Positions 6,835-12,671 of a stretch of 12,671 nucleotides of DNA are shown here, one piece after another. The number at the start of each line of letters is the position of its first letter. Positions within the stretch are counted from its first letter, which is position 1. A program made the position numbers and the translations under genes. The DNA is taken from the NCBI GenBank assembly GCA_030636545.1, contig DAOVWR010000027.1:1-12671 (forward strand). The letters run 5' to 3'. A model generated the notes under the pieces. It did no database searches. It saw only the letters and a list, made by a program, of their open reading frames with translations, and was not told where the DNA came from. Origin of the DNA: Mycoplasmatota bacterium (GTDB lineage Bacteria > Bacillota_I > Bacilli_A > Izemoplasmatales > Izemoplasmataceae).

Positions 6835-7681
6835 AATAGTAGTAATTAGTGGGAAAGGCGGCACAGGAAAAACAAGTTTAACAGCTTCAATAATACCTTT
6901 CTTTGAAGATTTAGTTATTGCTGACTGTGATGTTGATGCCCCTGACTTAAATATCTTAATTAAAGGTGAAATAGTTAAAGAAAGAGATTTTATTGGCTTC
7001 CAAAGACCAGTTATTGACTATGAAAAATGTACTTACTGTGGTCTTTGTCATACTTCTTGTAACTTTAATGCGATAAGTGATGACATTATTATTAACAACT
7101 CTGCTTGTGAAGGTTGTAAGGTCTGTGAATATGTTTGTCCAGAAGGGGCAATAACGATGCATGACTCTGTTATTGGTAAGATATATCACCGTAAAACGAT
7201 TTTCGGACCAATGATTGACGCCAGACTTATTCCGGGAGAAGAATCGAGTGGTAAGCTTGTTGCTGAGGTTAGGAAACTGGCTAGGGATATAGCTTATAAG
7301 GAAAATCGTAAGATGATAATAATTGATGGATCACCTGGTATTGCTTGTAATGTAATTAGTGCAATAACTGGTGTATCTAAAGCAATAATTGTTACTGAGC
7401 CGACTATTTCTGGATTGCATGATCTTAAAAAAGTAGTTCATTTAGTAAAAATGTTTAGTGTTGAAGCTAAAGTTATTATCAATAAGTATGATCTATCGCT
7501 TAATAAAGCCAAGGAAATTAAAGAGTATCTTGAATTAATGGAGATTGAGGTAGTTTTAGAATTACCATTTGATGTCGAGGTTGTGAATAGTATTAGTAAT
7601 CTACAAATACCATCAACGACAAATATCGAGTTTTTCTCTTCCAAAAAGTGGTTTGATTTTATTGAATATTTACGTAATTAA
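6824..7681 (+). CDS. MinD/ParA-family P-loop ATPase with inserted 2x[4Fe-4S] ferredoxin domain (second copy)
   Basis: Paralogue of the preceding ATPase, 285 aa, with the same order of parts: Walker A GKGGTGKTS (10-18, Lys11 and Lys16), switch segment DCDVDAPD (34-41), Cys69/72/75/79 and Cys95/98/101/105 for two [4Fe-4S] clusters, Walker B MIIIDGSPG (164-172) and TEPTISGLHD (191-200). The DxDVDAPN-like switch is closer to the common family form than the DVEEPN of the first copy. The start chosen is ATG 6824, 6 bases after AGGTG (6813-6817); a GTG at 6815 is in frame but lies inside that binding site. It overlaps the upstream gene by 11 bases, indicating translational coupling. Two such ATPases in tandem probably form a heterodimer; this follows the ORP operon pattern and is inference. 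Last gene of the operon, with a terminator stem beginning in its stop codon. Confidence 0.88.
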   Translation: MINEIVVISGKGGTGKTSLTASIIPFFEDLVIADCDVDAPDLNILIKGEIVKERDFIGFQRPVIDYEKCTYCGLCHTSCNFNAISDDIIINNSACEGCKVCEYVCPEGAITMHDSVIGKIYHRKTIFGPMIDARLIPGEESSGKLVAEVRKLARDIAYKENRKMIIIDGSPGIACNVISAITGVSKAIIVTEPTISGLHDLKKVVHLVKMFSVEAKVIINKYDLSLNKAKEIKEYLELMEIEVVLELPFDVEVVNSISNLQIPSTTNIEFFSSKKWFDFIEYLRN

Positions 7682-7708
7682 AAGAGGCGATTTTGCCTCT
7701 TTTGTTTA
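7680..7708 (+). terminator. Rho-independent terminator of the ORP-like operon
   Basis: A 9-bp perfect stem, AAAAGAGGC (7680-7688) with GCCTCTTTT (7695-7703), has a 6-base loop and a T-rich tail. It starts within the TAA stop. On the minus strand the stem is followed by AATTA after TTTT, so it may also stop the convergent rarA transcript. Confidence 0.9.
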
Positions 7709-7713
7709 TTGCC

Positions 7714-7754
7714 TATAATATAATAATATAATATATATATAATATACTATAATA
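7714..7754. repeat. AT-only low-complexity tract between convergent genes
   Basis: From 7714 to 7746 every base is A or T, built from TA and TAA steps; after one C the pattern runs to 7754. It lies between the operon terminator and the rarA stop. TATAAT-like words occur by composition, with no -35 partner or downstream gene to support a promoter. Likely an easily melted spacer. Confidence 0.7.
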
Positions 7755-7769
7755 AGGGACAATTTATTT

Positions 7770-9008
7770 CTACTTTTTTAAGACAGCTTTTATTTTGATA
7801 TTTTGAGCCTTTAAAGCTCTCTCATATTTACCAGTTTCTTTACCTTTATAATAAATTTTGTTTTTTAGTTCGTCTGGAAGGTATTGTTGGTAAACTAGGG
7901 CATCATTGAAGTCATGAGGGTATAAGTACTTATCTTTGTCTTCAAAATTAGCAACATTGATAATATGATTCGGTATTTTTGGAGTTTTTCCACTCATTAC
8001 ATCTTCTAATGCCTTATCTATAGCGCTTACTGCGCTATTTGATTTGGGTGAAAGACACATATCAATTACCAAAAGGCTTAAAGGGATCCGTGCTTCTGGA
8101 AATCCTACTCGCTCACAAGATCTCGTACATGCGTCCATTTTATTAATAACGCTTGGGTTAGCTAAGCCGATATCTTCATAGGCAATAACTGTCATTCTTC
8201 TTAAGATACTATCCAAATCTTCCATTGCTATTAGTCTTGCTAAGTAGTGAAGTGCTGCATCAACATCGCTGCCTCTAATTGATTTTTGAAAAGCACTTAA
8301 GATATTAAAGTAATTATCTTCATCTTTGTCGAGTGATAAAGATGGCTTCATTAAAACCTTTTTAGTCATTTCAAGAGTTATATTAGTATTAGGATAAGCC
8401 ATATTAAGGATCTCTAAGCTATTTAGGGCAGTTCTAATATCACTATTTGCAGATGTTGCGATGTATTCATAAACATTTTCTTCGATTGAAGACATTAGTT
8501 CATCTTTGAACGCTTTGTTTACTTGTTTTAAGCGTTTTATAATATCTTTTGAGCTTATTCCTGTTAACTTTAGAATATGTGTTCTTGAGCGAACCGCTGG
8601 GTTCACTGAGTGATAGGGATTGTTTGTTGTTAGTCCAATCATAATTATATTCCCATTTTCAACATGTGGGAGTAAAAAATCCTGAATATCTTTATTCATT
8701 CGATGAATTTCATCAATTATTACAAGTGCACCATAGTTTATGCTAACCTGAACTATTTCTCTTAATTGAGCCTTTTTGTCGGTTGAAGCATTAAATTTAT
8801 ATGTGTTAATTCCAAAATTACTAGCAATTACAGTCGCAATTGTTGTTTTTCCAACACCAGGTGGTCCATAAAGGATCAAACTAAACATTTGATCGTTGTT
8901 AATCATCCTTCTGACAATACCATTTTTACCGACAATGTGTGTTTGCCCAACAATTTCATCTAATGTAGTTGGTCTAGCTCTATAAGCTAATGGTCTTTTA
9001 ATTTCCAC
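7770..9008 (-). CDS. rarA: Replication-associated recombination protein A (RarA/MgsA family AAA+ ATPase)
   Basis: Cytoplasmic AAA+ ATPase acting at stalled replication forks, related to clamp loaders, 412 aa (normal length). The N-terminus RPLAYRARPTTLDEIVGQ is the family hallmark. Walker A GPPGVGKT lies at 48-55, Walker B VIIDE at 96-100 followed by HR, sensor 1 GLTTNNP at 125-131 (the family usually has GATTENP), the arginine-finger region VRSR at 139-142, and sensor 2 SDIRTALN at 189-196. The C-terminal half has the RarA-specific MTVIAYEDIGLANP segment and the tetramerisation domain. The start is GTG at 9006-9008, supported by AGGAG (9016-9020) 7 bases upstream; the stop is TAG. The gene is alone on its strand, convergent with the ORP-like operon and divergent from nadA, so no functional link with the neighbours is implied. 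Confidence 0.93.
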   Translation of the reverse strand: MEIKRPLAYRARPTTLDEIVGQTHIVGKNGIVRRMINNDQMFSLILYGPPGVGKTTIATVIASNFGINTYKFNASTDKKAQLREIVQVSINYGALVIIDEIHRMNKDIQDFLLPHVENGNIIMIGLTTNNPYHSVNPAVRSRTHILKLTGISSKDIIKRLKQVNKAFKDELMSSIEENVYEYIATSANSDIRTALNSLEILNMAYPNTNITLEMTKKVLMKPSLSLDKDEDNYFNILSAFQKSIRGSDVDAALHYLARLIAMEDLDSILRRMTVIAYEDIGLANPSVINKMDACTRSCERVGFPEARIPLSLLVIDMCLSPKSNSAVSAIDKALEDVMSGKTPKIPNHIINVANFEDKDKYLYPHDFNDALVYQQYLPDELKNKIYYKGKETGKYERALKAQNIKIKAVLKK

Positions 9009-9029
9009 AGTATCACTCCTATCGTAAAA

Positions 9030-9038
9030 ATTATAACA
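9030..9038 (-). promoter_or_regulatory. Extended -10 promoter of rarA
   Basis: On the minus strand TGTTATAAT gives a consensus -10 with the TG extension. The matching -35 position (9053-9058) reads ACATAT and is poor, as is common with extended -10 promoters. The leader before the AGGAG at 9016-9020 would be only a few bases. Confidence 0.5.
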
Positions 9039-9084
9039 TAATATGATATTATATATGTAATAACATAAATAAATACCTTTCTAA

Positions 9085-9113
9085 TTGCAAGACCATATAT
9101 TTAGTGATAAAAT
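9085..9113 (+). promoter_or_regulatory. Promoter of the nadA-nadB-PHP operon
   Basis: TTGCAA (9085-9090) and TAAAAT (9108-9113) are separated by 17 bases, with TG one base before the -10. Transcription would begin near 9119, about 15 bases before the start codon, which leaves no room for a riboswitch. I see no convincing NiaR or NrtR operator. Confidence 0.6.
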
Positions 9114-9133
9114 ACATTTGCGAGGTGAATAAT

Positions 9134-10042
9134 ATGGACAAATCATTCATGATTAAAGAGATTAAACGACTAAAAGAAGAGAAAAACACTGTTATATTAG
9201 CACATTACTATCAAGATGGTGATATTCAAGATATCGCTGATTTTACTGGTGATAGTTTATATTTAAGCCAAGTAGCTAGTAAAACTGCTGCGGATACTAT
9301 CTTATTTGCTGGTGTTCATTTTATGGCTGAAACAGCTAAAATACTATCTCCAGAGAAAACTGTTTTACTTCCTGTAAAAGAAGCTGGTTGTCCGATGGCT
9401 GATATGGTCACAAAAGTTCGTTTAATGAGTTATAAAGAAAAACACCCAGAAAGAATTGTTGTATGTTACGTTAATTCAACGGCTGAAGTAAAAGCTTTAA
9501 GCGATATTTGTGTTACATCGAGTAACGCCGAGAAAATTATTAAGCATTACCAAGGTCAAAAGATGTTATACGTGCCAGATAAGAATCTAGGTACTTATTT
9601 AAGAGAGAAATACGACCTAGATATGGAAGTATGGCCCGGTTTTTGTTGTATTCATAACGATTTAACCATAGACCAAGTAGAAATGATGAAACTAAAGTAT
9701 CCGAATGCCAAGTTTATTGTTCATCCTGAAGCAAAACTAGAAATTGTTAAAATCGCAGATTTCGCAGGAAGTACTAAAGGACTGCTAAACTACGTTATCG
9801 AGAGTGATCATGATGAATTCATTATTGGTACTGAAAACGGAATCATCCACACTATGGAAAAAGCTTGTCCAAACAAGAAATTCCATATTCTCACAGACAA
9901 TTTAGCTTGTTATGATATGAAACTAACAAGATTAGAAGATATTTACTATGCATTAAAAGATAATAAATACGTAATTGAAGTAGAAGAAAGTATAAGACTA
10001 AAAGCCTTTAAGGCCTTAGATAAGATGATGAAACTAAGTTAG
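9134..10042 (+). CDS. nadA: Quinolinate synthase NadA
   Basis: Condenses iminoaspartate with dihydroxyacetone phosphate to quinolinate in de novo NAD synthesis; oxygen-sensitive [4Fe-4S] enzyme in the cytoplasm. 302 aa, the size of the compact NadA type. The three cluster cysteines are Cys86 (AGCPMADM), Cys171 (WPGFCCIH) and Cys259 (DNLACYDM), one in each of the three related domains. Other landmarks are LAHYYQDGDIQDIAD (22-36), DSLYLSQ (40-46), CYVNSTAEVKA (111-121), VPDKNLG (147-153), HPEA (197-200) and GTENGIIH (232-239). The ATG at 9134 is chosen because GAGGTGA (9122-9128) lies just upstream; an in-frame GTG at 9104 falls inside the promoter. The stop is TAG and overlaps the binding site for nadB, so the two are translated together. 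Confidence 0.95.
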   Translation: MDKSFMIKEIKRLKEEKNTVILAHYYQDGDIQDIADFTGDSLYLSQVASKTAADTILFAGVHFMAETAKILSPEKTVLLPVKEAGCPMADMVTKVRLMSYKEKHPERIVVCYVNSTAEVKALSDICVTSSNAEKIIKHYQGQKMLYVPDKNLGTYLREKYDLDMEVWPGFCCIHNDLTIDQVEMMKLKYPNAKFIVHPEAKLEIVKIADFAGSTKGLLNYVIESDHDEFIIGTENGIIHTMEKACPNKKFHILTDNLACYDMKLTRLEDIYYALKDNKYVIEVEESIRLKAFKALDKMMKLS

Positions 10043-10050
10043 GTGATAAT

Positions 10051-11550
10051 ATGTTACAAATTAAAACAGATGTTGTCATTGTAGGTGCCGGACTTGCTGG
10101 TATTTACACTGCCCTTAATATCGATTCTCATAAAAGAGTCGATATTGTTGTAAAAGAGTCATTAATTGTCACTAATAGTAACCTAGCTCAAGGCGGAATC
10201 GCCGGAGAGCTAGATTTTATTCAGGAAAATATTGATGCCCACATTGAAGACACTCTAAAAGCAGGAAGTTATTTAAATAATAAGGAAGCTGTGAAGATAT
10301 TGGTCACTGAAGCTAGTGAAAATATCAACAAATTGATGAAATTTCAAGTTGCTTTTGATCGCGATGAATCAGGAGATATCCTCTTAACTAAAGAGGGAGG
10401 ACACAGTACAAGACGTATTTTACATAGTGGTGGCGACGCCACTGGTAAAGATATCATGGAAGCCCTAAAAAATGAGTGTTACACTCGAGAAAACATCCAT
10501 ATTCATGAAGACATGATGGCTTTAGATCTTCTTTACCAGGAAAATACTTGTTTTGGTGTATGTTGTTTAGCTAAAGGTACAGAAGTTATTGAATTTATTG
10601 CTCAGAGTACGATATTAGCTACTGGAGGAATTGGAAATATCTATGGATCTACTACAAATAGCGCTATTGCCACATCAGATGGGATAGGAATGGCTTACAG
10701 AGCCAATATTGAGCTAGAAAATCTAGAATTTATTCAGTTTCATCCGACAGCTTTTCATAATGAATACTCAAAAAGCCGCTTTAAATTCCTAATAAGTGAA
10801 GCCTTAAGAGGCGAAGGAGCTTATTTAATTAACTCTGAAGGTGAACGATTCATGAAAAAATACACACCTTTGCTTGAATTAGCACCTAGAGACAAAGTTT
10901 CTCAAGCAATTTACCGTGAAATGTACGATACTTGGACAGATCACGTATATCTTGATACAAAACATTTAGGTGAAGAATTCCTTAAAAACCGTTTTCCCAC
11001 AATCTACAAACACTTAAAAGAAGAAAATATAATAATGGGAAAAGATTTAATCCCAGTTTCTCCCGTCCAACATTTTAATGTTGGTGGCATAAAAGTCAAT
11101 TTAGATGGCTTAACTAGCATGAAAAACCTTTATGCTAATGGTGAATGTGCATCAAACGGTGTTCATGGAGCTAATAGACTAGCATCTAATTCATTACTTG
11201 AGTGCGTTGTCTTTGGAAACCGTATTGCTAACAAGATAAATGAAAAAATATCTAAAAACATCAATTATGATAGTAATATAACCGAATATCATAGTTATAA
11301 ATACAACTATAAGCCAATTAAAAAGAAATTAGGATTAACAATGGACGAATATGTTGGTATAGTACGCACAAAAGAAGGATTACTCTTTGCTAAAAAGATA
11401 ATTGTAAAGATGGAAAAAAACTTACTTAAGTATCCAAATAACTCAAAAGCTTACTATGAAGCCCTTAATATGGTTCAAACTGCATTGATTATTATCAATT
11501 CAGCATCACTGAGAAAGGAAAGTATCGGTTGTCATTACCGACTTAACTAA
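10051..11550 (+). CDS. nadB: L-aspartate oxidase NadB
   Basis: FAD enzyme oxidising L-aspartate to iminoaspartate, the substrate of NadA; it can use fumarate as acceptor without oxygen. 499 aa, somewhat shorter than E. coli NadB (about 540). Dinucleotide-binding GAGLAG lies at 12-17, SNLAQGGIAG at 43-52, HSGGDATGKDI at 125-135, EFIQFHPTAF at 226-235 and SEALRGEGAYL at 249-259. HFNVGG is at 341-346 and GVHGANRLASNSLLE at 370-384; Arg280, His341 and Arg376 are probable active-site residues. The protein ends at KESIGCHYRLN, the position of the family's conserved C-terminal RxSxGxHxR motif, so little is missing. The helical C-terminal region (about 420-485) is short. It is preceded by AGGTGAT (10041-10047). 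The related fumarate reductase flavoprotein is excluded by the NadA neighbour and motif set. Confidence 0.94.
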   Translation: MLQIKTDVVIVGAGLAGIYTALNIDSHKRVDIVVKESLIVTNSNLAQGGIAGELDFIQENIDAHIEDTLKAGSYLNNKEAVKILVTEASENINKLMKFQVAFDRDESGDILLTKEGGHSTRRILHSGGDATGKDIMEALKNECYTRENIHIHEDMMALDLLYQENTCFGVCCLAKGTEVIEFIAQSTILATGGIGNIYGSTTNSAIATSDGIGMAYRANIELENLEFIQFHPTAFHNEYSKSRFKFLISEALRGEGAYLINSEGERFMKKYTPLLELAPRDKVSQAIYREMYDTWTDHVYLDTKHLGEEFLKNRFPTIYKHLKEENIIMGKDLIPVSPVQHFNVGGIKVNLDGLTSMKNLYANGECASNGVHGANRLASNSLLECVVFGNRIANKINEKISKNINYDSNITEYHSYKYNYKPIKKKLGLTMDEYVGIVRTKEGLLFAKKIIVKMEKNLLKYPNNSKAYYEALNMVQTALIIINSASLRKESIGCHYRLN

Positions 11551-11552
11551 CT

Positions 11553-12353
11553 ATGAAAGCAAACTACCACACGCATCATTACTTATGTAACCACGCTAAA
11601 GGAAATACTGAAGATTATGTTAAAGAAGCCATTAAGATAGGGTTAAAAGAACTCGGAATGAGTGATCACGCTCCTAACAGTAGAATTGCTGATAGAGGCG
11701 TTAGAATGAAACCTAGTGATTTTACGACCTATTTAGAAGATATCGAAGCTGCTCAAGAGAAGTATAAAGGCAAAATAAAGATCCTAAAAGGTGTTGAAGT
11801 TGAGTATTTTTATGATCATGAACAATACTATGAATTCTTAAGAGAAAAAGTTGACTACCTTATCCATGGACAGCATTATATATCGATGAAAAAAGGTATG
11901 AATGACCTGATTTCCGGGTTTGGACTTAAAACTGTTGATCAGATTAACAGATATGCATCATATCTAGAGGATGCCATCGAATCTGGATACTTTGATATCA
12001 TGGCACATCCTGATCTGTATCTCAATAGTTACCAAGAATTTGATAAGTATGCAGAAGATGTAGCACATCGAATCTGTAAATCAGCTAAGAAAAACAATAT
12101 CATCTTGGAATATAACGCGAATGGATATAGGAGAGGTGGAAGAATTACTGAAAATGGATTCTCACCAAACTATCCTAGATTAGAATTTTGGAAAATAGTA
12201 AAACAACATGACTGTAAGACAATTTTTGGAAGTGATGCTCATTCACCAGATTTTCTATATAATGATACCGTCAGAGAAGCAGAAGAAGTATACAAAAATT
12301 TAGGATTAGATGTAGTTGAATTTCTAAACATAAAGAACGATAAAAAAGGGTGA
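11553..12353 (+). CDS. PHP-domain phosphatase, histidinol-phosphatase (HisK)-like
   Basis: Metal-dependent phosphoesterase of the PHP family, 266 aa, cytoplasmic. Expected metal ligands are present in order: His6 and His8 (YHTH), His14, His39 (SDHAP), Glu82 (GVEVEYF), His105 (HGQHY), His152 (AHPDLY), Glu186 (LEYNANG), and Asp228/His230 (GSDAH). Overall it resembles the HisK/HisJ type of histidinol-phosphate phosphatase, but no histidine biosynthesis gene is nearby, so the substrate is open; another sugar or nucleotide phosphate is possible. The ATG is 2 bases after the nadB stop and no clear ribosome binding site precedes it, so translation probably depends on ribosomes ending nadB. It occupies the place where nadC often lies but has no resemblance to NadC. 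The stop is TGA, and the terminator stem begins before it. Confidence 0.85.
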   Translation: MKANYHTHHYLCNHAKGNTEDYVKEAIKIGLKELGMSDHAPNSRIADRGVRMKPSDFTTYLEDIEAAQEKYKGKIKILKGVEVEYFYDHEQYYEFLREKVDYLIHGQHYISMKKGMNDLISGFGLKTVDQINRYASYLEDAIESGYFDIMAHPDLYLNSYQEFDKYAEDVAHRICKSAKKNNIILEYNANGYRRGGRITENGFSPNYPRLEFWKIVKQHDCKTIFGSDAHSPDFLYNDTVREAEEVYKNLGLDVVEFLNIKNDKKG

Positions 12354-12372
12354 TTTTGATACCCTTTTTTTT
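12342..12372 (+). terminator. Rho-independent terminator of the nad operon
   Basis: A 10-bp perfect stem, AAAAAAGGGT (12342-12351) with ACCCTTTTTT (12361-12370), has a 9-base loop and runs on into TT. The 5' arm lies in the last codons of the PHP gene and the loop contains the end of its stop. The flanking A-run makes it work in both directions. Confidence 0.9.
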
Positions 12373-12381
12373 ATGCCAAAT

Positions 12382-12415
12382 TTGCCCCCTAATCGACAAT
12401 GCTATTATGGGGTAA
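12382..12415. repeat. Imperfect inverted repeat, 11-bp arms
   Basis: Arms TTGCCCC-c-TAAT (12382-12393) and ATTA-t-GGGGTAA (12404-12415) pair with one C/T mismatch and one G-T wobble around a 10-base loop. It is unusually GC-rich for this region. There is no T-run on either side, so it is not a plain terminator. Confidence 0.6.
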
Positions 12416-12474
12416 TATTTCCTCTCACATCAAATAAAGACCCAAGACATTCAAAATAAGTACAACAAATTTAC

Positions 12475-12492
12475 TCTATTTTCGAAAATAGA
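12475..12492. repeat. Perfect 18-bp palindrome TCTATTTTCGAAAATAGA
   Basis: The 18 bases equal their own reverse complement with no spacer, so it is more likely a binding site for a dimeric protein than an RNA hairpin. It lies about 130 bases upstream of the promoter at 12622-12650. Confidence 0.6.
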
Positions 12493-12621
12493 AGAACCTC
12501 GATATTAATATAGTCATCAATCATAAATGAATATGTTAACAATGCATAACACGGTAGAAGTCACTATAAAAACAATATAAAGAGAGGCTTTTAATTGTCT
12601 TAGAAGTGCAAAAGAATCGTT

Positions 12622-12650
12622 TTGTTCAAATTTCAATAAGTTCCTATAAT
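12622..12650 (+). promoter_or_regulatory. Promoter for a gene beyond the right edge
   Basis: TTGTTC (12622-12627) and a consensus TATAAT (12645-12650) are separated by the optimal 17 bases. The -10 lies in a 14-bp AT palindrome, ATAATATATATTAT (12646-12659). An ATG at 12658 is too close to the predicted start to be called a gene. Confidence 0.5.
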
Positions 12651-12671
12651 ATATATTATGTTAACTAGTAA

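Larger units (their letters stand above)
12373..12671. other. Non-coding right end of the window (about 300 bases)
   Basis: No credible gene is seen on either strand: open frames are below 30 codons and lack ribosome binding sites. The stretch holds two inverted repeats (12382-12415 and 12475-12492) and a promoter pointing rightward (12622-12650), listed separately. No tRNA cloverleaf or CRISPR repeat is recognisable. Confidence 0.6.

Noticed and set aside
5633..7681. Nitrogenase cofactor (NifB/NifX) cluster
   Set aside because: COG1433 is shared with NifX, but no nif structural or NifB radical SAM gene is present; paired Fe-S MinD ATPases fit ORP-type systems better.
9038..9052. 15-bp AT palindrome ATAATATGATATTAT between rarA and nadA
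   Set aside because: Pure A/T arms in AT-rich promoter DNA are expected by composition; it resembles the AT palindrome at 12646-12659 but too weakly to call a shared operator.
9104..9133. Upstream GTG start for nadA
   Set aside because: The codon overlaps the -10 region and would lie before the transcript start; ATG 9134 has GAGGTGA and gives the normal NadA N-terminus.
12373..12459. 28-codon open frame just after the nad terminator
   Set aside because: It starts within the terminator tail, has no Shine-Dalgarno and spans the imperfect hairpin.

Overview
The window is AT-rich, low-GC bacterial DNA with Bacillota/Mycoplasmatota character. Ribosome binding sites are strong and of the AGGAG or AGGTGAT type, and genes sit in short operons ended by hairpins with T-runs. 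TGA is a normal stop (it ends the first MinD-like gene and the PHP gene) and tryptophan is TGG, so the Mycoplasma code does not apply. Fe-S enzymes, NadA/NadB and an orange-protein-type gene set suggest an anaerobe. A free-living relative of the Mollicutes (Izemoplasma, Haloplasma or Acholeplasma type) or a low-GC clostridial lineage would fit; this placement is inference.

Layout. (1) 2-3434, +: the end of a nucleoside ABC transporter operon, with a double ATPase cut by the left edge followed by two permeases, each overlapping the next by one base, and a hairpin terminator. (2) 3500-4744, -: an MFS transporter of unknown substrate, convergent with region 1 and divergent from region 3. (3) 4935-7681, +: a compact four-gene operon encoding a DUF134 helix-turn-helix/COG1433 fusion, a second COG1433 protein, and two MinD/ParA-type ATPases that each carry two inserted [4Fe-4S] ferredoxin motifs. 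It has its own promoter and a perfect 14-bp palindrome at the presumed transcription start. (4) 7770-9008, -: rarA/mgsA, a replication-associated AAA+ ATPase. (5) 9134-12353, +: nadA, nadB and a PHP-family phosphatase, from a clear promoter to a clear terminator. (6) 12354-12671: no convincing gene; inverted repeats and a promoter pointing out of the window.

How the genes work together. Region 1 imports nucleosides for salvage. Region 5 makes quinolinate from aspartate (NadB, then NadA), but the next enzyme, NadC, is not in the operon. Region 3 is the most interesting part. Its composition (COG1433 proteins plus paired Fe-S MinD ATPases) matches the orange protein (ORP) complex genes of Desulfovibrio, but with a DUF134 regulator fused to one COG1433 domain instead of sigma-54 control. 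The fusion gene contains a strong internal Shine-Dalgarno and an in-frame ATG, so it may make both a DNA-binding fusion and a free COG1433 protein.
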